From: Pseudomonadota bacterium
GTDB taxonomy: Bacteria > Myxococcota_A > Bradymonadia > UBA4248
Reading direction: 5' to 3'
Length of the DNA: 64,000 nt
NCBI GenBank assembly: GCA_017464085.1
Contig: JAFUEE010000136.1
Span: 1 to 64,000 of the forward strand
This document shows positions 54,401 through 61,464 of this stretch, piece after piece. How positions within the stretch are numbered: the stretch's first letter is position 1; each line of letters starts with the position of its first letter. Under the pieces are notes generated by a model. It did no database searches and was not told the DNA's origin. It saw only the letters and a program-made list of their open reading frames with translations. The position numbers were made by a program, and so were the translations under genes.

Positions 54401-54702
54401 TCTCTTTTAATCAGGACGTGACCAAGTGGGATATGAAGAAGGTGCATAGTATCGACAAGATGTTCTATCTTGCGCGCAAATATAGCAAGATACCGTCGAG
54501 TTGGCAGCCGACTTATGTCGTGAATACCTGCAACAGCTCAAAGATCTGCGATTCCGTTTCGGATTTGCTGACCTGCTCGGAGGTCAATTTTGTAAACGCG
54601 ATTGATGATATGGCAGACAAATGGGGATTGAAGAAACCTTGCAGTGCGACATTGCGCACGCTCGGTCAGGATTGCGCAAAACTTGAGAAGTCGTGTCCTT
54701 AA
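51430..54702 (+). CDS. Large lipoprotein: DNDxDG repeats, Cys-rich region and BspA-like DUF285 repeats
   Basis: A 1090-residue lipoprotein; the start MKRRFVCAACFC follows GGAG. Lipobox VFGC (Cys20). Residues about 35-255 hold six units of about 33 residues (ENTE-LCSDGIDNDGNGKTDCEEDDC type) whose Asp/Asn loops look calcium-binding. A Cys-rich region follows (CQNGCENGKCRAC type) to about 520. Residues about 670-1015 are about 14 repeats of about 25 residues (FNQDISKWDVSNVTNMxxMF), the DUF285/26-residue surface repeat family seen in BspA-like and Mycoplasma/Listeria surface proteins, a leucine-rich-repeat-like solenoid. Likely surface adhesion or binding. The next gene lies 76 bases on and shares the DNDxDG head, so they probably form an operon. 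Confidence 0.82.
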   Translation: MKRRFVCAACFCLCLGVFGCGGDDPKKDTEKKPVENVPENTEELCSDKFDNDNNGKTDCEEEDCQWFEVCAANAGAENTEVLCTDGIDNDGNGKTDCEEDDCQWFSVCAYGATEENTERTCTDEIDNDGDGRIDCNDSGCQELSVCQQHQVEDTAERCSDGRDNDGDGKADCADANCEVFEFCQDEDVTPETTPELCQDGKDNDGNGRADCDDANCHVLSVCQKPENTEALCSDGIDNDYNGVKDCAEESCKSFGVCGSDQPACSEGAESCASGFVRSYCQGGAWQSETCDNGCVDGKCVTCEVAYGADKCDEETRKYSYCKDGRRVEESCQNGCENGKCRACIVGAERCVDSYEVCQEVDGVATWVASECKNGCENDTCKDCDNPGQKVCNGNVLETCTDSRLKQMTECEFGCAEGACLKCKKDALGCDSDGKTVTKCDGQSYQPTSTVCPSSCFAGSCSDMNGNHIKDELEKDYADLDKSCSKQSDCASGGFCDSFTGKCTMRCASADWCESGFICRGDGICAPEAFVTEWLIWNYNDVVELPTATATECNFTVEWGASGKETFTSCPKPNLTHKFNYKNGGNITVDVKVTGTFDGFSMGNSKESYMNPENLGRFVGVKSFGPVGLGAGAFAHAANMTKLSTVDVPDASKLKDMSAMFYGVKQLTSGIANWNVSNVTSMSHTFNGAEAFNEDLSKWDTSKVMSLNNTFRDAKAFNGNITTWDVSNVKSLTSLFYGAENFNQPIGNWNVSKVTSMNHTFDGAKKFNQDISKWDVSNVEKMASMFRNAESFNKSLEAWGNKVSKVQEMQYMFSGAQKFNQPLKSWKTSSVTNMESMFSNSAFNYDISSWDVSKVTNMKSMFYHSPFNQYIGDWNVSNVTNMRAMFSHAESFNQDIRKWDVSKVTDMTIMFSGAVKFNQNLDSWNVSSVMKMGSMFEGATAFNGSINSWDVSRVQNMSSMFRGARAFNQPLDKWGTKISSVTTMSSMFECALSFNQDVTKWDMKKVHSIDKMFYLARKYSKIPSSWQPTYVVNTCNSSKICDSVSDLLTCSEVNFVNAIDDMADKWGLKKPCSATLRTLGQDCAKLEKSCP

Positions 54703-54778
54703 TTTGCCGCTGGCATGGCTTCCTCTCCTGTTTGGTGAGGGAGCTGATTAAACAAAAACAAGCATGAGAGGAAGTATC

Positions 54779-57610
54779 ATGAAACATAAATTTCTTTGGA
54801 TGGTAAGTTTGGGATTGGCTTGCACGTTTGCGGCATGCGGCGGGGACGACCCGGATCCGGAAGATCAGCCGAAAGAGCCTTCGAAGCCGCAGGTTGTCGA
54901 GAATACGATGCCGCTGTGCAGCGACGGCATCGATAACGATGATAACGGCAAAGCCGATTGCGATGACGAGGGGTGCGGCGGCTTCGTGTTCTGCAAGTCG
55001 GATGATCCGACGAAAGAGAATACGCCCAAGAATTGCGCTGATGGCAAAGATAACGATGGCGACGGCGACATGGACTGCGCAGATGCGCAGTGCAAGAGCT
55101 TTACGATTTGCAAAGAAGCTGAGCCGGAGAATACGGAAGCCGCATGCAAAGACGGCCTCGATAACGACAAAGACAGCAAGAAAGACTGCGACGACAGCGA
55201 TTGTGAAGCGTTCTGCAAGAGCGATCCGGGGCCAGGACCTGAACCCGGAAGCGTCGAGAATACCGACGCGCTTTGCCATGATTCGCAGGACAACGACGGC
55301 GATGGCAAGATCGATTGCGATGACAGCGACTGCTCGGCGTTTTGTACGCCTGACCCCGGACCGACAGATAAAGTCGAGAATACGCCCGAACTGTGCAGCG
55401 ATAAGCAGGATAACGACGGCGACGGCAAAGCCGACTGCCTCGATACAGATTGTCAGGGCTTTGATATATGCAAGGCGGGCGAAGGCGTGAAGGAAAACAC
55501 GCGTGAGCTTTGCACCGATGGCCTCGATAACGATGGCAATGGTGCAGCCGACTGCGACGACAAGAATTGCAAGACACTTCTGGTCTGCACTTCCGGCGGT
55601 AAATCTGGCGAGAACTCTCCGGCACTCTGCGCCAACGGGATGGATGATGACGGCGACAGCCTGTCGGATTGCGCCGATCCCGAATGCCACTATTTCGAGA
55701 TCTGTCAGGGCAAGACTGCCACTGGCGAGAACTCTGAAGCCGCCTGTAAGGATGGCAGGGATAATGATAATGATGGCTATATAGATTGTGCAGATGCCGA
55801 ATGTCAGGGCTTTTCTTCATGCTCGGATGCGTGTCCCGATGATCCGTTCAAGTTTGTAGATGATCAATGTGGCTGCGGCAAGACTCTGATTGATGGCGAA
55901 TGCTATATCAATATCGTGGATGCTGAAGGGCTCAAACAGCTCAAAGATAGCAGTGAAAAATATGTCATCAAGCGGCCGTTCAATATCGGCACGAGCGATA
56001 TGGCGCCGATTACTGGGTTCAAGGGCACGCTCTTTGGCGATGATATGCGCATCATGGGCTATCTGACGCAAACGGCTGTGACGAATCCCTATTCTGAAGG
56101 CTTTCAGGAATGCGGCCTTTTCGGATCTACAGATGGTACGCCGACGTTCAAAAATATTAATATTGCGATTACGCTCAACTGCGAGGATTCGACCTATTCT
56201 GGCATGATCAAGGCGGGCGCGCTTGTGTCCAGCTCGAAGGGCACGCTGACGGATATCGAGGGTGAATCCAAGGTGATGCTGATCAGCAAAAAGTCGGATA
56301 TGAAAGTGGCAAGTTATAAAGTATTGGTGGGCGGAATCGGTGGCTTGCTTGAGGGGGATCTCAAAAATGTGGAAGTGACCGGCAATACGTCTGCTGAGAT
56401 TGAATGGACATTTGATAACGATCAGACGACTGAGTTTCATTTCAATAACATCTTTATTGGTGGCGTTGCGGGATATCTCGGCGGCAATAGTGTTTCCAAT
56501 ATTCAGGCACCTTCCAATGTCACACTGGACTATAAATTGACATTTAAGGGGGAGGGCTGGAAACATGAAATCTATGCTGGTGGTATAGCAGGAAAAGCTG
56601 TTCGGTTAGATAAATGCAGCAATATTGGTGGTAATATTCTCGTTCAGCATGGCAACGAGAAGAACACCGATTATAGCCATTATATCGGTGGTATTGCAGG
56701 GCAAGCTCATCGCGTGACAAATTCTGTATTTGATGGCAATCTGACTTCTAGTGGTTCTGCGGGCAATCAAGCAGCGACCGATAAGTATGATTCAACGCTG
56801 ATCGGTGGCATTGTTGGAAATTTAATTTCAGCTACGCCTGATGATACAGTCGTCGATGGTTGTTATTCGCATGCCAACATGACGTTGATTTCAGGGGCAG
56901 GCATGTATGTCGGCGGCCTTGTGGGACGCATGGGGCATAAGCCTAAGGCTAAAGAAACGGATTCAGAGAAATATTATATTTTAAATAGCTATTCAGATGC
57001 TACGCTTTCGGTCGTGGCTCCCAAAACTGCTTACGACAAAACGAATTTTTATTGGGGCGGTGCAGTTGCACAGGCCGCAGAATACGGTTATGTTTTGAAC
57101 AGTCATTTGCGTTCAAATTATCTGTTTGATGAGTTCTCTGTGGCAGCCCCCGATGGTAATCATGAGCTTTCGCTTGGCGGAATCACAGCAAAGACCGACA
57201 CGGATAAAGATGAGAACGGCGGTCAGCTGATTGATAATATCGTCTCTGGCGGCCCGAAAGTCTCAGAAGGCAGCGAAAACGCCGCGAAATACCAGGGATC
57301 GATGGCGGCAACATTCGGATATTATATTTATGAAACCTATTGGGATGGCGCGGTTTATGGCACGAAGACGCAGGATGCGACGCAATCTACCAAGCAGGAT
57401 GTGACGGCAATGCCGTATTCCTACAATGCGTCCGGCGTGCCCGTTTTGAGTGACAGCCGCACCGTGCTCGGGCTTCTTCGCAGCAACTCCGGTCATGACG
57501 AAGGCCCGATGTCTGCCAAACTGCCGCCCAAACTGATTTATAGCGACTGGAAAGAGATTAGCGACAGCGATGGTCACAAAGTGCCAGTGCCTGTGAGCAG
57601 CTGGTATTGA
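54779..57610 (+). CDS. Large lipoprotein: DNDxDG repeats plus GLUG-like beta-solenoid
   Basis: A 943-residue lipoprotein; GAGGAAG precedes ATG 54779. Lipobox FAAC. Residues about 35-345 contain eight DNDxDG units (LCSDGIDNDDNGKADCDD type), sharing the head design of the previous gene. After a short Cys knot (CPDDPFKFVDDQCGCGK) the C-terminal 550 residues are beta-solenoid-like, with glycine-rich GGIAG/GGVAG turns recurring about every 40-70 residues (FIGGVAGYLGG, YAGGIAGKA, YIGGIAGQA, LIGGIVGNL, YVGGLVGRM), as in GLUG-motif proteins. No catalytic motif. Probably a second surface protein co-expressed with the DUF285 protein. Confidence 0.78.
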   Translation: MKHKFLWMVSLGLACTFAACGGDDPDPEDQPKEPSKPQVVENTMPLCSDGIDNDDNGKADCDDEGCGGFVFCKSDDPTKENTPKNCADGKDNDGDGDMDCADAQCKSFTICKEAEPENTEAACKDGLDNDKDSKKDCDDSDCEAFCKSDPGPGPEPGSVENTDALCHDSQDNDGDGKIDCDDSDCSAFCTPDPGPTDKVENTPELCSDKQDNDGDGKADCLDTDCQGFDICKAGEGVKENTRELCTDGLDNDGNGAADCDDKNCKTLLVCTSGGKSGENSPALCANGMDDDGDSLSDCADPECHYFEICQGKTATGENSEAACKDGRDNDNDGYIDCADAECQGFSSCSDACPDDPFKFVDDQCGCGKTLIDGECYINIVDAEGLKQLKDSSEKYVIKRPFNIGTSDMAPITGFKGTLFGDDMRIMGYLTQTAVTNPYSEGFQECGLFGSTDGTPTFKNINIAITLNCEDSTYSGMIKAGALVSSSKGTLTDIEGESKVMLISKKSDMKVASYKVLVGGIGGLLEGDLKNVEVTGNTSAEIEWTFDNDQTTEFHFNNIFIGGVAGYLGGNSVSNIQAPSNVTLDYKLTFKGEGWKHEIYAGGIAGKAVRLDKCSNIGGNILVQHGNEKNTDYSHYIGGIAGQAHRVTNSVFDGNLTSSGSAGNQAATDKYDSTLIGGIVGNLISATPDDTVVDGCYSHANMTLISGAGMYVGGLVGRMGHKPKAKETDSEKYYILNSYSDATLSVVAPKTAYDKTNFYWGGAVAQAAEYGYVLNSHLRSNYLFDEFSVAAPDGNHELSLGGITAKTDTDKDENGGQLIDNIVSGGPKVSEGSENAAKYQGSMAATFGYYIYETYWDGAVYGTKTQDATQSTKQDVTAMPYSYNASGVPVLSDSRTVLGLLRSNSGHDEGPMSAKLPPKLIYSDWKEISDSDGHKVPVPVSSWY

Positions 57611-57614
57611 TATC

Positions 57615-57768
57615 GGCTATGTTCAACGACTGTGGATATGAAATACAAGGCAGTAGGCAATAGAAGGTAGGCAGTAGTGCGCATGATAAAGGCTATAGCG
57701 AGAGACTATCGAGGCTCGATTGCCGATAGGGCATTTTGGGGCCATATCCAAGCTTGTTGAACAGAGCC
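57615..57768 (-). mobile_element. MITE-like element, copy 3 (inverted)
   Basis: A 154-base element in reverse orientation. Its reverse complement begins GGCTCTGTTCAAC and ends GTTGAACATAGCC, with inner GTGGATATG-type arms and the same internal TCGATAGTCTCTCGC, CTTTATCATGCGCACT and TTCTATTGCC words as copy 2. No coding capacity. No obvious target-site duplication. Confidence 0.8.
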
Positions 57769-57777
57769 AAACGCTTT

Positions 57778-58071
57778 AGGAAAGTCTGATTAATTGGCCC
57801 CTAACCCCCGGCCCCTTTCCCCGATGGGGCAAGGGGAGCGGATTTGCGCGATATCATGATTGGATATTATGCAATTGTTCAGAGTTTCCTTTAGTTGCGC
57901 CTTTTACCCGGGGTTGCGCCTTTCAGGCTTACCCCGGGTTACATATTTGGCACCTCTCCGGGGTGCTAGAGGAAAGTCTGATTAATTGGCCCCTAACCCC
58001 CGGCCCCTTTCCCCGATGGGGCAAGGGGAGCGGATTTGCGCGATATCATGATTGGATATTATGCAATTGTT
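57778..58071. repeat. 102-bp direct repeat pair
   Basis: Two identical 102-base units (57778-57879 and 57970-58071) start AGGAAAGTCTGATTAATTGG and end CAATTGTT. Each contains a CCCCTTTCCCCGATGGGGCAAGGGG palindromic core. The 90 bases between contain CCCGGGG palindromes (TTACCCCGGGTT) of a separate REP-like type. No gene in 57611-58312. Confidence 0.85.
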
Positions 58072-58084
58072 AGAGGTTTCTTAG

Positions 58085-58190
58085 AGTTTTCGCGTCCAAA
58101 CGCAAAAGTAGTGAATGTGCGTTTGAAGTTTTCGCGCCCAACGAAAAAGTGGGGAATGTGCGTTTGAAGTTTTTGCGCCCAACGAAAAAT
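58085..58190. repeat. Degenerate tandem repeat of about 41 bp
   Basis: About two and a half units beginning GTTTTCGCGCCCAACGAAAAAG and including GAATGTGCGTTTGAA. Junk frames here translate to WARKLQTHI-type repeats. Confidence 0.6.
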
Positions 58191-58208
58191 TAGACGATCC
58201 CTCACTTC

Positions 58209-58281
58209 CCATTGCCTTTCTTTGGGAAGGGGGTGTGGGGGAGACCCTTTCTTTTGGCACAAAAGAAAGGGTCTCCCCCAC
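58209..58281 (-). repeat. 73-bp hairpin element, copy 2 (inverted)
   Basis: A perfect 21-base stem (58235-58255 with 58261-58281), loop GGCAC, and the conserved tail at 58209-58234. Reverse complement of the element at 14391-14463. It lies just beyond the 3' end of dut. Confidence 0.85.
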
Positions 58282-58312
58282 GCATCACCCCCCACGCATC
58301 CCCCCTCAACCC

Positions 58313-58783
58313 TCAGGAACCAGTGCTGCCGAAGCCTTTGTCGCCGCGTGTGGTTTTGTCGAAGGAAGCTGCAGGGGTCCAGCGCACGTCGAGATGGCGC
58401 ATGAAGACAGCCTGTGCGATGCGGTCGCCGGTGTGAATTTCGAAAGGTGTTTCGGAGGTATTGAAGAGCAGGACCATGAGTTCGCCGCGATAGTCGGAAT
58501 CGACGGTGCCCGGGGCGTTGAGCACGGTGATGCCGTGTTTGAGCGCGAGTCCGCTTCGCGGGCGTATTTCTATATGGGTATGAGGCGGTGGCGCCACGCG
58601 CAGGCCTGTGTGGACAAGGGCGCGTCCGTGCGGCGGAAGCGTGAGGTTTTCGATGCTGGAAAGATCGTATCCGGCCGCTTGGTCGCTTTGCTTTTGGGGA
58701 AGCTGGGCGTTGTGGGAGAGGCATTGCACGCGGCAGGTCAGCGTGTGAAGTTCGTTGAGAAATCGTATTATTTGTGCGAACAT
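58313..58783 (-). CDS. dut: dUTP diphosphatase
   Basis: A trimeric dUTPase that hydrolyses dUTP to dUMP, keeping uracil out of DNA. Motifs are in order: AGYDL (motif 1), RPRSGLALKHG (motif 2), NAPGTVDSDYRGELMV (motif 3, with the catalytic Asp), GDRIAQAVF (motif 4) and the C-terminal arm RGDKGFGSTG (motif 5; usually RGxGGFGSTG, here Lys replaces one Gly). The start is uncertain: ATG 58783 gives 156 residues; an internal GTG at 58729 gives 138, nearer the family core. Neither has a clear ribosome site. It is divergent from rsmI. Confidence 0.9.
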   Translation of the reverse strand: MFAQIIRFLNELHTLTCRVQCLSHNAQLPQKQSDQAAGYDLSSIENLTLPPHGRALVHTGLRVAPPPHTHIEIRPRSGLALKHGITVLNAPGTVDSDYRGELMVLLFNTSETPFEIHTGDRIAQAVFMRHLDVRWTPAASFDKTTRGDKGFGSTGS

Positions 58784-58879
58784 AGCGTATGTGGCGAGGG
58801 AAAGAGAGACTTCGCATTTTGGCCGAAAGGTCTTTTTTCGGCGCATTGCGCCATATAGATTAAAAACGATTGGAAGGAT

Positions 58880-59740
58880 ATGAAAGATTGTCAGCCGGTA
58901 GAACCCCGAACACTTTATGTCGTTGCGACGCCGATCGGAAATCTCGGGGACATGTCCCAGCGCGCGTTGGATGTGCTCGGGCAGGTCGATTTTATATTGT
59001 GTGAAGATACGCGTCATAGCGGTATATTGCTCGAGCATTTTGGCATTCGCAAGCGCGTCGTGAGTTATTTTGCGCACAATGAGGCGTTGCGGACCGATCA
59101 GTTTATGCCGAAGCTGCTGGATGGGGAGAGCGCGGCGTTGATTACAGACGCGGGGACGCCGGGTATTTCAGACCCGGGAAGCAGACTTGTGGACGCGTGT
59201 CTGGAAGCCGGAGTGCGCGTGTGTCCGGTGCCCGGTGCTTGTGCAGTGCCGACGGCAGTGAGCGCATGCGGATTTTATCAGTTCACGGGGTTTGAATTTG
59301 TGGCGTTTTTCCCGCGCAAGAGTTCGGAACGCCGGGAGATGTTTGAGAATTTTGCGCACCGCAGCACGCTTTTGGTCGGGTATGAATCGCCGCAGCGCAT
59401 CGCATCTCTGCTGGAAGATCTCGTTGCAGTGGCTGGACCTGAGCGCCGGGTGTGTATGTGCCGAGAGCTGACAAAGAAATTTGAATCGATCGAGCGCACG
59501 ACTGCCGGTGAATTGCTCGAAAAGTATCGCGCAGATCAGCCCAAAGGGGAGATGTGCCTGATCATTGAGGGCGAAGTGTGTGCGGAGCAGGAAGCGGAGG
59601 GGCTGTCGGAGGATGCCAAGCGCCTGATTGCATTGTTAAAGGACTATGGGATGTCTGCACGCGATATACGGGATGTCGTTTCGGCGTATTGCGGCGTGCG
59701 TGCGAAAGATGTTTACCAGGCGGTGATTGGCGCGTCATGA
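58880..59740 (+). CDS. rsmI: 16S rRNA (cytidine1402-2'-O)-methyltransferase RsmI
   Basis: A 286-residue RsmI that 2'-O-methylates C1402 in the ribosomal decoding centre. The N-terminal tetrapyrrole-methylase-like fold shows LYVVATPIGNLGDMSQRAL, LCEDTRHSGILL and ALITDAGTPGISDPGSRLV, the SAM-binding signatures. Later YESPQRIASLLEDL and CRELTKKFE-x-I-x-R are family-typical, and the C-terminus has the KDVYQAVI end. GGAAGG lies close to the ATG. Length is normal (about 285). Confidence 0.96.
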   Translation: MKDCQPVEPRTLYVVATPIGNLGDMSQRALDVLGQVDFILCEDTRHSGILLEHFGIRKRVVSYFAHNEALRTDQFMPKLLDGESAALITDAGTPGISDPGSRLVDACLEAGVRVCPVPGACAVPTAVSACGFYQFTGFEFVAFFPRKSSERREMFENFAHRSTLLVGYESPQRIASLLEDLVAVAGPERRVCMCRELTKKFESIERTTAGELLEKYRADQPKGEMCLIIEGEVCAEQEAEGLSEDAKRLIALLKDYGMSARDIRDVVSAYCGVRAKDVYQAVIGAS

Positions 59741-59745
59741 AACGG

Positions 59746-60020
59746 TGCGAGCCGTATGCGCGCAGCCGTCAGCTCCCCAGGCAAGAAAAGAAGGCGCTCG
59801 GGAGCGTGCGAGCCGTATGCGCGCAGCCGTCAGGGGAGCACATAGGGGAGCGCAAAAGGGCGTATCGGGGAGCAAAGCGAAGCCGATAGCCCGACTGGCG
59901 CGGGCGTATGCCGTCAGGCATAGCCGCGCCTCCATATAATAAAGTCAGTGGCGGCGTATCGGCGCAAGCCGGAAGCCGCCCAGCGCGGGCGTATGCCGTC
60001 AGGCATAGCCGCGCCTCCAT
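59746..60020. repeat. Dense REP-like array after rsmI
   Basis: The 342-base gap between rsmI and the YitT gene contains at least five nested palindromes. A 38-base unit (GCGCGGGCGTATGCCGTCAG...CTCCAT) is perfectly repeated at 59898-59935 and 59983-60020. Another word, AGCCGTATGCGCGCAGCC, occurs twice (about 59748 and 59809). No gene is supported. Confidence 0.8.
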
Positions 60021-60023
60021 GTA

Positions 60024-60095
60024 TGGCGCGTCTTTTAGCGATCTACCATATAAAGACGTGAAGATGCTTTGTGGCGCGTCTTTTAGCGATCTACC
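60024..60095. repeat. 24-bp direct repeat across the YitT gene stop codon
   Basis: TGGCGCGTCTTTTAGCGATC plus TACC occurs at 60024-60047 and 60072-60095. The second copy includes the last codons and stop of the YitT gene, so the first looks like a partial duplicate of its 3' end. Confidence 0.85.
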
Positions 60096-61267
60096 TTTGG
60101 AATAGTCGTCGAAGAGACATATTCATCGACCGCATGCTGATGCATTTCTTTCGGAATCACAGGCATTTCGGGAATTTCGATCAGTTCGGAGATCGGCGTT
60201 TCCCAATTCGGGTCATACTGCGCGCCCTTGCCTTCTGCGATTCGTCGAAGTTCCTCGACTTCGTCGGCTAAAATCTCGGAATCTGCTGATTTTTCGAGGG
60301 GAAGCGCCTCCTGCGCCTTTTCGTCGGCCGACATCTTATTGAGCGTCTCGCTGGAAATCACGTTGCCGTTCTCGTCTTTGAGCTCCGCCTTGCTGAACCC
60401 GGCCTTGATCGCATCAAACCCGATGCCGAACACGCTCATGACGTTCGAGACCGCGATAAACGCATGCGGATCGATGGCCTTGACGGTCTTGAAGATTTCC
60501 TGAGACTCTCGCTTGCGCGCGACAAGGAAGATCGTCTTGCGATGCTGCTTTGTGTACCAGCCGATGGATTCAAACAGCGTTGCGCCTCGGTGGTGGCGAT
60601 GAATGATCTGATCCGCGATCTCACGATATTTGGACGTAAATATAAACATCTGCACCGACTGCCTTCGTCCATTACTCACCATATCAATCGCATACGCCTG
60701 AACGCCCATGAACACAAAGCCGTAAGCGACTGTCTCAATGCTGTGCGTCATCAGATAAGACGAAGTGATCACGCACGAATCGAAGATCAGATAGACGCGG
60801 CCCCAGCTCAAATTCTTATATTTTGACGCGATCATGACGACGATGTCGGAGCCGCCTGTCGAAGCGCCCCGCAGCAGATAGCAGGCGACGCCGGTGCCGC
60901 CGATGATGCCGCCCATGATGCCGCTGAGCAGCTTGTCCGTGATGAGCGGTTCTGAAGGCGTGGGCACGATTGCCAGAAACACCGTCAGGCCGAGGATGCC
61001 GAGCACCGTTTTGATGCTGAAATCCTTGCCCAATACTACGAACGCGACCGCGCACAAAATCACGTTGAACCCGATATACGTGATATAGATTTTGATGCCG
61101 GTCATATAATAAATCATTGCGCAGATGCCGCCCAGACCGCCGCCGACAAAGCCGTGCGGCAAGACAAAGACGTTCCATGCGCAAGCATACAGCAAAAGCC
61201 CAAACGTGATCCAGAAAGCGTCCTTTACTTTGACCCACGCTTTTTCAGCACCCTTGCTCAAGACCAT
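60083..61267 (-). CDS. YitT family membrane protein (DUF2179)
   Basis: A 394-residue integral membrane protein. AGGAGGGG precedes the ATG. The N-terminal part has five or six helices with the family motifs LPHGFVGGGLGGICAMIYY, GGIIGGTGVACYLLRGASTGGSDIVVM and IFDSCVI. A DUF2179 domain follows (MFIFTSKYREIADQIIH...RGATLFESIGWYTKQHRKTIFLVARKRE), ending near IDPHAFIAVSNVMSVFGIGF (about 285). The last about 100 residues are an acidic tail without a family match, making the protein longer than usual (about 285). The transport substrate of the family is unknown. A REP tandem duplication lies upstream (61388-61456). Confidence 0.9.
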   Translation of the reverse strand: MVLSKGAEKAWVKVKDAFWITFGLLLYACAWNVFVLPHGFVGGGLGGICAMIYYMTGIKIYITYIGFNVILCAVAFVVLGKDFSIKTVLGILGLTVFLAIVPTPSEPLITDKLLSGIMGGIIGGTGVACYLLRGASTGGSDIVVMIASKYKNLSWGRVYLIFDSCVITSSYLMTHSIETVAYGFVFMGVQAYAIDMVSNGRRQSVQMFIFTSKYREIADQIIHRHHRGATLFESIGWYTKQHRKTIFLVARKRESQEIFKTVKAIDPHAFIAVSNVMSVFGIGFDAIKAGFSKAELKDENGNVISSETLNKMSADEKAQEALPLEKSADSEILADEVEELRRIAEGKGAQYDPNWETPISELIEIPEMPVIPKEMHQHAVDEYVSSTTIPKVDR

Positions 61268-61387
61268 AATTTCCCCTCCTGCAGCGCAAACAGATAGAAA
61301 AACGGACGCGCTTTATCACAAATCACCAAAATGTCCACATGCATTCCAAGAATATGCGGATATTTTCGCAATCTTATGCAGATTATT

Positions 61388-61456
61388 TGGGGGCGCGCCT
61401 ATGCTGCGCATACGGCGCGCGTGGGGGCGCGCCTATGCTGCGCATACGGCGCGCGT
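61388..61456. repeat. REP-like tandem duplication
   Basis: The unit GGCGCGCCTATGCTGCGCATACGGCGCGCGTGGG is present twice back to back; each is a nested palindrome with the family GCGCGCC/GGCGCGC outer arms. Confidence 0.8.
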
Positions 61457-61464
61457 GGGGGGCA

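Noticed and set aside
59746-60020. Hairpin-dense gap considered as tRNA or structured ncRNA
   Set aside because: No T-loop GTTCGA-type sequence, anticodon arm or CCA-type end; the hairpins follow the REP-like grammar.
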